In this document: piece after piece, positions 31,785-39,957 of the stretch | Layout of the letters: each line of letters starts with the position of its first letter | Position numbering within the stretch: the stretch's first letter is position 1 | Source of the DNA: Nocardia inohanensis NBRC 100128 | GTDB lineage: Bacteria; Actinomycetota; Actinomycetes; Mycobacteriales; Mycobacteriaceae | DNA length: 64,000 bases | Direction of reading: 5' to 3' | Assembly: GCF_001612945.1 (NCBI RefSeq) | Contig: NZ_BDBK01000001.1 | Coordinates: forward strand, 1,116,001-1,180,000 | Made by a program: the position numbers and the translations under genes | Notes under the pieces: model-generated | Database searches by the model: none | Told to the model about the DNA's origin: nothing | The model's input: the letters and a program-made list of their open reading frames with translations, nothing else

Positions 31785-32492
31785 TTACAGCCGCGCGCCG
31801 GGCTTGAACACCCCCAACGCTGCCGCGGCCAGTACGCTGCCCCAGATGATCCAGACGTACGGCAGGCAGCCGTCCACGCTGCGGCGCAACGTCCGCTCGA
31901 TCTGATCGGACGATCCGCTCGTCTGCAATGCGCCGAAGGCGGCACCGAAGGGGCGCAACGTCATTCGGATGCCGAGCCCGGCCGCGATGGCCGCGGTATA
32001 CAGCAGGATTTTCGCCCCCAGCCACTTCGGATTGGTGGTGACCCCGAACGGTTCGGCCGCGAACAATGCGTACCCGCCCGCGCCCGCCATGGCCGCGATG
32101 ACGGCGAACCGGATACCGAGGTCGGTGCGTTGCACCAGGGTGATACGCCCGTGAGTGCGGTGCTGAATCACGGTGAGCGCCAACCAGATCGCGGCGAATA
32201 CCCAGACGGCTGCCACCGACCACCAGGGAAACAGCGCTATCCCGAACAGTGACGCACCGTGCGGCGCGGTCGCCATCAGTGTCACGCCACTGGGCAGGAA
32301 CAACACCAGGCAGACCTTCGGCCCGAGATCCAACCCGCTCATAATGCCCAGCGCGGTCGCCCGCGCCGCCGGGGTGAGATCCGGATCGATCACGAACCGG
32401 CTGGAATAGAACACCCCCAGGTCCCCACCCAGCCAGAACACGAACAACACCAGGTGCAGCAGGATCCACCAGCCGTAGGGGTGCGCTCCCAT
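31785..32492 (-). CDS. integral membrane protein, unknown family
   Basis: 235 residues, about six helices. The N-terminus GWWILLHLVLFVFWLGGDLGVFYSSRFV has a His and Gly pattern like heme- or copper-related membrane proteins. Later helices are VCLVLFLPSGVTLMA, WWSVAAVWVFAAIWLALTV, FAVIAAMAGAGGYALFA and YVWIIWGSVLAAAALGVF. It faces away from the secreted hydrolase at 32590 with two regulon operators between. It converges with the IclR gene with a five-base gap. A transport or redox role in the tetrapyrrole regulon is possible. Confidence 0.8.
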   Translation of the reverse strand: MGAHPYGWWILLHLVLFVFWLGGDLGVFYSSRFVIDPDLTPAARATALGIMSGLDLGPKVCLVLFLPSGVTLMATAPHGASLFGIALFPWWSVAAVWVFAAIWLALTVIQHRTHGRITLVQRTDLGIRFAVIAAMAGAGGYALFAAEPFGVTTNPKWLGAKILLYTAAIAAGLGIRMTLRPFGAAFGALQTSGSSDQIERTLRRSVDGCLPYVWIIWGSVLAAAALGVFKPGARL

Positions 32493-32515
32493 TCCATCTC
32501 CCTGTTCTCTTCTGC

Positions 32516-32528
32516 GAAACGCTGTTTC
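32516..32528. promoter_or_regulatory. regulon operator half (GAAAC-GCT-GTTTC)
   Basis: A perfect 5-3-5 palindrome (6-3-6 with flanking C and G). It lies 24 bases upstream of the membrane-protein start at 32492, and its centre is 41 bases (about four helical turns) from the second palindrome at 32557-32569. Confidence 0.72.
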
Positions 32529-32556
32529 GGAGTACGCTCCCGCAAAGTCTCACACC

Positions 32557-32589
32557 GAAACGCTGTTTCCACAACCGAAACGGGGTCCC
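32557..32589. promoter_or_regulatory. regulon operator, four half-sites
   Basis: GAAAC-GCT-GTTTC, then seven bases, GAAAC, three bases, GTCCC. This is the most complete four-half-site copy and it abuts the ATG at 32590. Binding here would cover the start region of the secreted hydrolase gene. Confidence 0.75.
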
Positions 32590-33471
32590 ATGCGCATCGT
32601 GCTGGCCGCCGCCCTGTCCCTGCTATTCCTCACCGCCGCACCGGCATCCGGCGACGACGCCGTCCTCCAGCGGCAAACCCGCGTCGGCTCCGACGCGGCC
32701 ACCGTCTGGTATCCGGCGCACGCCGACCACCGCCTCCCGATAGCGCTCATGCTCCCCGGAGCCAATATGCGCAGCGAGTACTACGCCCGATTCGCCTCCG
32801 CCGTAGCCGATTACGGCTTCATCGTGGTCATCCCCGAACGCTATGCCATGCCCGGCTACAGCCTGCCCAACGAGGAATCGGTCACCGAAGTTCTCACCTG
32901 GGCCCGTGAACAGACCGCCGACCCATCCTCCCCGCTCCGGACCCTCGCAGACCCCGAAACCCTGGTCGTTGCCGGCCACTCCTACGGCGGCGCCACCGCC
33001 CTGTACGCCGCCGCCGACCGCTGCCAGCCACCCTTCTGCTTCGGACTCTCCTACCACCACCCTCCGCAGTTGAAGGCGATAGTCGGCCACGGCACCAACA
33101 CCACCATCGGCAATTTCGTCGATGCGGTTGCGGTACAGGGCATTCCGGTCCTCTACATCAACGGGACCGACGACACCATCAGCGAACCCGCCGAGGCTCA
33201 CGAGAGCTTCGCGAGCCTGACCGGCGCCCCCGCCGCCGAGTTCGTAAACCTGCTGGGCGCCAACCACTTCGGCCTGGCCGACCAGGACAACCCACCCGGT
33301 GCCGCCCCCGACTCCCACCCCGGCACCGCCCCCCGCGACCAAACCATCACCACCGCGGCCCGCTGGACCGCCATGTGGTTCCTCGCCCAACTGGGCGACG
33401 AGACAGCCCGCTCCTACGTCTACGACATCGGCCCACGCACCGACTCCGCCGTGCGCGTCGAGGCGAGATAG
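32590..33471 (+). CDS. secreted chlorophyllase-like alpha/beta hydrolase
   Basis: 293 residues from ATG 32590. It has a signal peptide (to about 21, APASG). LPIALMLPGANMRSEYYARF and VADYGFIVVIPER match the chlorophyllase-like protein at 10930. The nucleophile elbow is AGHSYGG, a candidate acid lies in INGTDDT, and the catalytic His is in LLGANHFGLAD. Cysteines in DRCQPPFCF may form a disulfide. An exported form of the chlorophyllase-like enzyme would allow ester cleavage of insoluble chlorophyll outside the cell (inferred). Confidence 0.85.
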   Translation: MRIVLAAALSLLFLTAAPASGDDAVLQRQTRVGSDAATVWYPAHADHRLPIALMLPGANMRSEYYARFASAVADYGFIVVIPERYAMPGYSLPNEESVTEVLTWAREQTADPSSPLRTLADPETLVVAGHSYGGATALYAAADRCQPPFCFGLSYHHPPQLKAIVGHGTNTTIGNFVDAVAVQGIPVLYINGTDDTISEPAEAHESFASLTGAPAAEFVNLLGANHFGLADQDNPPGAAPDSHPGTAPRDQTITTAARWTAMWFLAQLGDETARSYVYDIGPRTDSAVRVEAR

Positions 33472-33488
33472 CCGCGGACGGTCAGCGT

Positions 33489-34283
33489 TCAGCTGACGGC
33501 GGTCGTGGCCTCGACGATGATCTTCGCTACGGCGCTGGCCTGCGAGACGGCGAGTGCGTGCGAGGCGCCCTTGATCTCCACGGTGCCGCGAGAGCCCGCC
33601 CGTTCGGCCATGAAACGGTGTGCGGCGACCGGAATGTTGTTGTCGGCATCGGGGAAGATGAACCAGGACGGCAGTGTCTTCCAGTTCGGCGTTCCGGATT
33701 TGCCGTTGAGGGCGCGGTCGTTGAGGGGGCGCTGGGTCGTGGCGTCGATCACGGCCTGGGATGCGGGTACGTCGGCGGCGAATTGCTGATGGAACTTGGC
33801 GGGCTGAATGTAGAGGTCGGTGCTGCCGTCCGGGAGCGCCACTTTGTTCAAGGTGTCGCCGAGCGTGCTGCCGGGGAATTTGCCCGAGAGCTCACCGATG
33901 GTTTCGCCTTCTTCGGGGGCGAAGGCCGCGACGTAGACCAGCCCTTTGACCTTGGGGTCGTGAACCTGGGAGATGACCTGGCCGCCATAGGAGTGTCCGA
34001 CCAGGACAACCGGACCGTTGATGGAGGCCACCACACTGCGTACGGCGTCGGCGTCGCCGGAGACGCTGCGTAGCGGATTGCCCGCGGCGATGCTGGCCAG
34101 CCCCTGCTGGTTGAGTTTGTCGATCACGCCGTTCCAGCTGCTGGACTCGGCGAAGGCGCCGTGGACGAGGACGATGGTCGGCTTGGCGGGTGCGGGCTGG
34201 GCGCTCGCGCAACCAGCGCTGGCGACCGTGGCGGTGAAGCCCAGCGCGACAGCGGTGAGCTTCATGAGAGTGGTGACACGCAT
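33489..34283 (-). CDS. exported alpha/beta hydrolase (EstC/pyrethroid-hydrolase-like)
   Basis: 264 residues from ATG 34283. It has a signal peptide with a Cys at the likely cleavage site (TVASAGCAS), so it may be a lipoprotein, although the lipobox is atypical. The core has PTIVLVHGAFAESSSWNGV, LVGHSYGG with the nucleophile Ser, FIFPDADNNIP and the catalytic His in KGASHALAVS. It is next to another hydrolase of the same orientation and behind a LuxR regulator. No regulon operator precedes it. Confidence 0.87.
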   Translation of the reverse strand: MRVTTLMKLTAVALGFTATVASAGCASAQPAPAKPTIVLVHGAFAESSSWNGVIDKLNQQGLASIAAGNPLRSVSGDADAVRSVVASINGPVVLVGHSYGGQVISQVHDPKVKGLVYVAAFAPEEGETIGELSGKFPGSTLGDTLNKVALPDGSTDLYIQPAKFHQQFAADVPASQAVIDATTQRPLNDRALNGKSGTPNWKTLPSWFIFPDADNNIPVAAHRFMAERAGSRGTVEIKGASHALAVSQASAVAKIIVEATTAVS

Positions 34284-34318
34284 GATGGTTTCCTTCGGGG
34301 AGTAGGGGTCGGAGCGGG

Positions 34319-35143
34319 TCAGTGCGCGAGGAAGGCGAGCAGGTCGGCTTCGAATGCGCTGCGGAATTCGCCGTAAAGGCCGTGCGGCGCACCGGGATAC
34401 ACCCGCAGCGTCGCGTTCTTGATCAGTGCGGCCGACTGCATCGCCGAAGCGTGCAGCGGGACGATCTGGTCGTCGTCGCCGTGGGCGACCAGCACCGGCA
34501 CGTCGATCGCTTTCAGGTCTTCGGTGAAATCGGTCTCGGAGAACTGGGCGACGCATTCGTAAGCGGCGCGCACCCCCACCTGCATGCCGAGCCGCCAGAA
34601 CGCCCGGCGCGCACCCTCGGAGCCGACCGTGCCGGGGCGATCGAATCCGTAGAAGGTCTCGCTCAGCTCCCAGTAGAACTGCGAACGATCGGTGGCGACC
34701 CCGGCGCGGATGCCGTCGAAGACCTCGATGGGGGTGCCGCCGGGGTTGGTCTCGGATTTGACCATCACGGGCGGCACGGCCCCGAGCAATACCGCCTTGG
34801 CAATCCGGCCGCTACCGTGACGTCCCAGATAGCGCGCGACTTCGCCGCCACCGGTGGAGTGGCCGACCAACACCGCGTCGTGCAAGTCCAAGTGCTCGAT
34901 CAGCTCGGCCAGATCGTCGGCGTAACGGTCCATGGTGTTGCCGTCCCAGGTCTGGCTCGATCGGCCGTGGCCGCGGCGGTCGTGGGCGATGGCCCGGTAG
35001 CCGTGCTCGGCGACCAGTCGGGCCTGGTCATCCCAGGCGTCGGCGCTCAGCGGCCAGCCGTGGCTGAAGACGACCGGCGTTCCGGTTCCCCAGTCCTTGA
35101 AGAAGATCTCGGCGCCGTCGGAGGTGGTGAAAGTGTTTGTCAT
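34319..35143 (-). CDS. alpha/beta hydrolase, cofactor-free chloroperoxidase / arylesterase family
   Basis: 274 residues, cytosolic. [17 protein letters not shown] opens the protein, then [31 protein letters not shown], the elbow [18 protein letters not shown], and the His in [12 protein letters not shown]. These match bacterial non-heme perhydrolases and aryl esterases. It lies 36 bases upstream of the exported hydrolase gene, forming a two-gene unit, and is divergent from the LuxR regulator. Confidence 0.9.
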   Translation of the reverse strand: MTNTFTTSDGAEIFFKDWGTGTPVVFSHGWPLSADAWDDQARLVAEHGYRAIAHDRRGHGRSSQTWDGNTMDRYADDLAELIEHLDLHDAVLVGHSTGGGEVARYLGRHGSGRIAKAVLLGAVPPVMVKSETNPGGTPIEVFDGIRAGVATDRSQFYWELSETFYGFDRPGTVGSEGARRAFWRLGMQVGVRAAYECVAQFSETDFTEDLKAIDVPVLVAHGDDDQIVPLHASAMQSAALIKNATLRVYPGAPHGLYGEFRSAFEADLLAFLAH

Positions 35144-35305
35144 GCCGACGAAATTACGAGCGGACCCGCCCCCTGCGAATCAGTCGGATGACTGCATGGA
35201 TGACTGAATCGTGACGCTGTTCGATGACTCGGTCGGTCCCCGAAGAACGGCGTCTGCCTGCACCGGCGCTTTGTGAAACCATCGGGCTTCTGTCAGAATC
35301 CGGCG

Positions 35306-38065
35306 ATGATCGGCGAGATTTCCCAGGCGGAGTTGTTCGGCCGGGAACGGTATTCGGCCATGCTGGCAGACCTGCTGGAGCGGGCGGTCGCGGGTAGCGG
35401 CTCGGCGATCATCCTGCGCGGACCCGCGGGCATCGGAAAGTCGGCTCTGCTGAGCTCGATTCGGGAGGTAGCAACCAGCCGGCGTCTGACTGTCCTCGCC
35501 GCCGTCGGTGTCGAGAACGAAGCGGGTCTGCCTTTCGCGGCGCTGCACCAGCTCCTGCGCCCCCTGCATGCGGAGATGGCCAAGCTTCCGGTCGCTCAGC
35601 AGCGCCCGCTGCGCGCGGCCTTCGGACAGGAAGACGGATCGCCCGACCTGTACGCGGTGGCGTTGGCCGCATTGCAACTGGTCGGCGAGGCCGCTGCGGT
35701 TCGTCCCACGGTCCTGATCCTCGACGACCTGCAATGGCTCGACAGCTGTAGCGCCGACGTACTCAGTTTCCTCGCGCGCCGGATCGGCAGTGACGCGGTG
35801 CTCGTACTCGGTGCCGCCCGAAGCGAATCCGCTGCCACGCAGTTGGCGGGGCTGCCGGAGGTCGTAGTCGAACCGCTCGATGAAGGAGCCGCCGCCGCGC
35901 TGCTCGACGCGCAAGCGCCGACGCTGTCGAGTACGGTGCGGCAACGGCTGCTCGGTCAGGCCGCCGGAAATCCGTTGGCGCTCACCGAGTTGCCGCGGGC
36001 GATGCGTCAGACCACGGAGCGGGTGATCGAGGACTTCCCGTTGACCGCTCGCCTCGAAGCCGCCTTCGCCACCCGGTCGGCCGCGCTCAGTGAACCGGCG
36101 CGGGTGCTGCTCGTCGTCCTGGCCTCCGATGTCAGCTGCGACGTCGGCAGGCTGCTGCGTGCGGCCACTGTTCTCGCAGGTACACCGGTCGATGCCGCAC
36201 ACCTGCAAGAGATCATCGACGCGGGGCTGGTGGAGATGGCCGAACCGCTGCTGCGGTTCAGGCATCCGCTGATGCGTTCGGCGACCTATGTCCGGGCGCC
36301 GCTCACCCAGCGCCTCGGCGCGCATTCGATTCTGGCCGAGGTTCTCTCGGACTTCCCAGACCGGCAACTCTGGCATCGTGCGGCGGCCACCCTCGGTACC
36401 GATGACGCCCTCGCCGCGCGGCTCGAAGCCTATGCGCAGCGATCGCGATCGCGTGGCGCCCTGATGGCCGCGGTCGCCGCGCTGGATCGTGCGGCGGAGT
36501 TGTCCGAGCGCCCGGATCACACGACCGGACTGCTGTTGCAGGCTGCGGAACTCGCCGCCGAAACCGGTGCGCGCCGCGAGGCCGCGGACCTGTTGGATCG
36601 GGCAGACCTCAGCGTTTTGGGCCCGATCGAACGGGCCCGATTGGCGGTCGTCGAGGAAATCGTCGCCTATCAGCGTTACGGCGACTCCGACCCGCGAATC
36701 CGGGACCTCGTCGACCTCGCCGCCGACGCACACGCGGCAGGAAATACCGATCTGGCGGCGGAGCTACTGTGGTGCGCCGCCGCACGATGCTCGTCCCAGG
36801 ACGCCGACGAGACTTCACGCAAATCCATTGCCGCTCAACTGGATTCCCTAGGACTGCCCGCGCATGACCCCCGCGTCCTCGCGGTCGGCGCGCTCAGTCT
36901 GCCGTGGGAGCGCGGTCGCGAAACCCTGGCGCAGCTCGCACAACACGATCCGGATCGCACCAACCCGGCGGCCATGAGATTGCTCGGCTACGCCGCGCTG
37001 TTCCTCGGCGACTTCCGGCGCGGCACCGCATACATCGACGACGCCGCCGCGATCAGCCGCAGCCAGGGACGACTCGGCCTGCTCTCCGGGATTCTGGGCG
37101 CCGGAAACTGGACCCGCATCTGGCTCGGCGACTGGGACAAGGCTCGTGCCGAATCCGAGGAGGCACGCACGTTCGCCGAGGAAAGCGGTCAGGAGTTCTA
37201 TGCCGTGACCGGGCGCGTCAACCTGGCGATGATCGCCGCGCTGCGCGGCGAAACCGAACTGGCCGACGAGCATTTGCGCGCGGTCGGCGCCAGCCCGCTG
37301 GCCACCGGGATGCGGTGTATCCAGATCGCCGCGCAACAGACCCGCGGCCTGCTCCTGTTGTCGGCCGGGCGGGCGGATGACGCCTTCACGGCATTGGCTC
37401 GGGTCTTCGATCCGGCCGACCCGGTGAGTCATCCCATGCAGTGCTGGTGGGTCGCCCCCGAACTCGCCGATGCCGCCGCGGCGTCCGAGAACATCGGTGT
37501 CGCAAGGGACTTGCTCGCCGACCTGCCGACACTGGCGAAGCGAGTACCCGGATCGATGCTGCTCGTCGTCGACGAATACAGCCGCGCGGTACTCGCCGAC
37601 GACATCGACGCCGACGCGGCTTACACCGCTGCGCTGCAAGGCCAGTCGGGTGCGTGGCCGCTGTACCGCGCCCGACTGCAACTTCATCAAGGCCGCCGGT
37701 TGCGCCGGCAACGCCGCACCTCCGAGGCTCGCGAACCGCTGCGTCAGGCCCGCGACACCTTCGATGCCCTGGGCGCCGGCCCATGGGCGGAAGCCGCACG
37801 CAGTGAACTGCGCGCCGCCGGCGAAGCCAGCGCCCGTCGTACCCCCAGCGCCCGCGACCAACTCACCGCCCAGGAATTACAGATCGCCACCCTGGCGGCC
37901 GAGGGGCTCACCAACCGCCAGATCGCGGAGAGGCTGTTCCTGTCCCATCGCACCGTGGGCTCGCACCTCTACCGCATCTATCCTCGGCTCGGAATCACGA
38001 GCCGAGTCGAACTCGTCGGCGCCATCGCCGCGATCCCAGCGGCCGCGACCCGCTCATCTGTATGA
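35306..38065 (+). CDS. large LuxR-family (LAL/MalT-like) ATP-binding regulator
   Basis: About 919 residues from ATG 35306 (a GTG at 35273 is the alternative). An AAA/NACHT-like N-terminal ATPase has Walker A GPAGIGKS (39-46) and Walker B LILDDLQWLD (137-146). A long helical, TPR-like middle follows, then a C-terminal LuxR HTH, LTAQELQIATLAAEGLTNRQ and IAERLFLSHRTVGSHL. It is divergent from the two hydrolase genes at 34319 and 33489, which it probably activates. Confidence 0.9.
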   Translation: MIGEISQAELFGRERYSAMLADLLERAVAGSGSAIILRGPAGIGKSALLSSIREVATSRRLTVLAAVGVENEAGLPFAALHQLLRPLHAEMAKLPVAQQRPLRAAFGQEDGSPDLYAVALAALQLVGEAAAVRPTVLILDDLQWLDSCSADVLSFLARRIGSDAVLVLGAARSESAATQLAGLPEVVVEPLDEGAAAALLDAQAPTLSSTVRQRLLGQAAGNPLALTELPRAMRQTTERVIEDFPLTARLEAAFATRSAALSEPARVLLVVLASDVSCDVGRLLRAATVLAGTPVDAAHLQEIIDAGLVEMAEPLLRFRHPLMRSATYVRAPLTQRLGAHSILAEVLSDFPDRQLWHRAAATLGTDDALAARLEAYAQRSRSRGALMAAVAALDRAAELSERPDHTTGLLLQAAELAAETGARREAADLLDRADLSVLGPIERARLAVVEEIVAYQRYGDSDPRIRDLVDLAADAHAAGNTDLAAELLWCAAARCSSQDADETSRKSIAAQLDSLGLPAHDPRVLAVGALSLPWERGRETLAQLAQHDPDRTNPAAMRLLGYAALFLGDFRRGTAYIDDAAAISRSQGRLGLLSGILGAGNWTRIWLGDWDKARAESEEARTFAEESGQEFYAVTGRVNLAMIAALRGETELADEHLRAVGASPLATGMRCIQIAAQQTRGLLLLSAGRADDAFTALARVFDPADPVSHPMQCWWVAPELADAAAASENIGVARDLLADLPTLAKRVPGSMLLVVDEYSRAVLADDIDADAAYTAALQGQSGAWPLYRARLQLHQGRRLRRQRRTSEAREPLRQARDTFDALGAGPWAEAARSELRAAGEASARRTPSARDQLTAQELQIATLAAEGLTNRQIAERLFLSHRTVGSHLYRIYPRLGITSRVELVGAIAAIPAAATRSSV

Positions 38066-38109
38066 GCATGTTCGAATCCTGAGGAATTTCACGACGGTCT
38101 CTTTCGTGC

Positions 38110-38137
38110 TGACGGTAAATCTGGGCAGGTATCGTCA
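38110..38137. promoter_or_regulatory. CGNR-type operator copy 1 (imperfect palindrome)
   Basis: TGACGGTAAA-N8-GGTATCGTCA, 7 of 10 arm positions matching. It has the same left arm and spacer length as the perfect copy at 38697-38724. It ends six bases before the CGNR gene start. Confidence 0.55.
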
Positions 38138-38142
38138 GGGAG

Positions 38143-38694
38143 ATGGAGTACCCACTGCTGGGCACCGAACCGTTGGCGGTCGAGTTCGCCAACACCCGGT
38201 ACGAAGACGGCGGCGAGGTCGTGGACTTCCTGGCCACGCCGGAGTTGATGGCGGGATGGTTCGCCGAGCTGGATGTGGTGAGCCGGGCGCGGGTTGTTCC
38301 GGCTCGTGATCTGGGCCGGTTGCGGGAGCTGCGTGATCACGTCCGCGCGGTGCTGGCGGCGCTCGCCGAGGGTACGCATCCGGGTGCGGAATCCATCGAG
38401 GCGGTCAATGACTGTGCGGCTCAAGCGCATTCCTCGATCCGTATGGAGTGGCCCACGGACAGCACACCACGCTTGCTGACCGATTCGTCGAGCACCGGCA
38501 CGACCAGGCTGCTGGCCGATTTGGCGTCGGAGACGATCGCGCTCGCGACCGACGGCTCGGTGCTGGCCAGGTGCGCGGGCGCGGATTGCCGGATGCTGTT
38601 CGTCCGTCAGCACGGCCGGCGGCGCTTCTGTCACTCCTCCTGTAGCCAGCGTGCCCGGCAAGCGCGCTACCAGCGGCGCCTCGCAACCCGATAG
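38143..38694 (+). CDS. CGNR zinc-finger transcriptional regulator (ABATE domain)
   Basis: 183 residues from ATG 38143 behind AGGGAG. The N-terminal ABATE domain begins LLGTEPLAVEFANTRY. The C-terminal zinc finger has CAGADCRMLFV and FCHSSCSQRARQARYQRR, giving four Cys ligands followed by a basic DNA-contacting tail. A palindrome precedes it, and an exact version precedes the GNAT gene 55 bases downstream, so it probably regulates itself and that gene. Confidence 0.9.
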   Translation: MEYPLLGTEPLAVEFANTRYEDGGEVVDFLATPELMAGWFAELDVVSRARVVPARDLGRLRELRDHVRAVLAALAEGTHPGAESIEAVNDCAAQAHSSIRMEWPTDSTPRLLTDSSSTGTTRLLADLASETIALATDGSVLARCAGADCRMLFVRQHGRRRFCHSSCSQRARQARYQRRLATR

Positions 38695-38696
38695 CT

Positions 38697-38724
38697 TGAC
38701 GGTAAATGTAATCTTTTACCGTCA
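38697..38724. promoter_or_regulatory. CGNR-type operator copy 2 (perfect palindrome)
   Basis: TGACGGTAAA-N8-TTTACCGTCA, a perfect 10-8-10 inverted repeat between the CGNR stop (38694) and the GNAT start (38750). A TACAAT hexamer at 38726-38731 could be the -10 box. Confidence 0.7.
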
Positions 38725-38749
38725 GTACAATTGCGAGTCGAGGGAACTC

Positions 38750-39298
38750 ATGACCTTCACATTTCAGCGCCTGACGCGGGCCGAATTTCCCCTGCTCGCA
38801 AAGTGGTTGGCCAATTCGCACGTGGCGCGCTGGTGGAATCACGAAACGTCCCCCGAAGCCCTCGAACGCGATTTCGGCGCCGTCGTAGACGGTGCGGAAC
38901 CGGCCGAGGATCTGCTGGCTTTCCGAAACGGCATACCGCTCGGGCTGATTCAGCGTTGTCGGCTTGCCGACTACCCGGAGTACCTGACCGAACTACAGGC
39001 CCTCACCGAGGTACCACCAGAGGCGATGACGATCGACTACCTGATCGGTGAACCCGGCGACACCAACCGCGGCGAGGGGACGGCGATGATCCGCGCCCTG
39101 GTAGCCCAGACCTGGACCGACCGTCGTGAAACCGATGCGATCGTGGTCGCCGTCAGTGCAGGCAACACCGCATCCTGGCGGGCGCTGGAACGCGCAGGGT
39201 TCCAGCGGGTTTCGGCAGGACCGATGGATCCGGACAACCCCATCGACGATCCGCTGCACTACGTCTACCGAATCGACCGCCCGCAGCCGGCCCGGTAA
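38750..39298 (+). CDS. GNAT acetyltransferase, AAC(6')-like
   Basis: 182 residues from ATG 38750. FQRLTRAEFPLLAKWLANSHVARWW is characteristic of the AAC(6')/IucB-like GNAT group. The acetyl-CoA region is EPGDTNRGEGTAMIRALV, and SAGNTASWRALERAGFQRV is the late GNAT motif. It could acetylate an aminoglycoside or a siderophore-type amine; the substrate is unknown. It lies directly behind a palindrome shared with the CGNR regulator. Confidence 0.88.
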   Translation: MTFTFQRLTRAEFPLLAKWLANSHVARWWNHETSPEALERDFGAVVDGAEPAEDLLAFRNGIPLGLIQRCRLADYPEYLTELQALTEVPPEAMTIDYLIGEPGDTNRGEGTAMIRALVAQTWTDRRETDAIVVAVSAGNTASWRALERAGFQRVSAGPMDPDNPIDDPLHYVYRIDRPQPAR

Positions 39299-39328
39299 CG
39301 CACGACAGCATTTGGGTTTAACGGCCTT

Positions 39329-39946
39329 TCAACGCAATAGGGCTGTGGCTTGCTTCAGGTCGATTACGTCGGCGTATTTGGCGTTGAGGTCGAAGAGGTT
39401 TGCTTCGTGTAGGCGGGGGTCGCGGTCGCCGCAGGCGTCGGCTACTACCTGGGGGCGGAAGCCGTGTTGGAGGGCGTCGGTGGCGGTGGCTCGGACGCAG
39501 CCGCTGGTGGTGAGGCCGACGATGAAGACGGTGTCGATGCCTGCCGCGGTGAGGTTGGCGGCGAGGGGGGTGCCGTGGAAGGCGCTTGGGTAGTGTTTGG
39601 TGATGATCGAGTCTCCGGGGTGGGGAGCGGGGGTGGGGAGGAACTCGGCCAGGGGGTTGCCTTCTTCGAAGACGTTGAGGTTGGGGATCTTTCGGCGGAA
39701 GAGGCCGCCTTCGGTGGAGCCTGGGCGGTAGCTGACTCGGGTGAAGATGATCGGGTGGCCGCCGCGGCGGGCTTGGTCTACCACGTCGGCCGCGGCGCGT
39801 ACCGCGTCTTCGACCGGTGCGCGCAGGGGGGAGGCGTCGTCGAGGTAGGCCGCGCAGATGTCGATGACCAACACCGCCGGGTGGGCGCCCACGCCGAGGG
39901 GGGTGCCGTATCCGGCTCGGCGGGCGTCTTCGTGTAGGTCTGTCAT
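39329..39946 (-). CDS. isochorismatase-family cysteine hydrolase, N-carbamoylsarcosine/maleamate amidohydrolase-like
   Basis: 205 residues from ATG 39946. The catalytic triad is visible: Asp in VLVIDICAAY, Lys in ITKHYPSAFHGTPL and Cys in GLTTSGCVRATATDAL. The N-terminal GYGTPLGVGAHPAVLVID resembles N-carbamoylsarcosine amidase and maleamate amidohydrolase (NicF) more than isochorismatase. It is downstream of the CaiB gene (12-base gap) behind the operator at 41205. In the proposed pathway it would turn a substituted maleamate into a maleate plus ammonia. Confidence 0.88.
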   Translation of the reverse strand: MTDLHEDARRAGYGTPLGVGAHPAVLVIDICAAYLDDASPLRAPVEDAVRAAADVVDQARRGGHPIIFTRVSYRPGSTEGGLFRRKIPNLNVFEEGNPLAEFLPTPAPHPGDSIITKHYPSAFHGTPLAANLTAAGIDTVFIVGLTTSGCVRATATDALQHGFRPQVVADACGDRDPRLHEANLFDLNAKYADVIDLKQATALLR

Positions 39947-39957
39947 GCGAATGGTCC

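Noticed and set aside
38696..38701. TTGACG as a -35 box for the GNAT gene.
   Set aside because: The nearest -10-like TACAAT is 24 bases away, too far; the hexamer is better explained as part of the palindrome.
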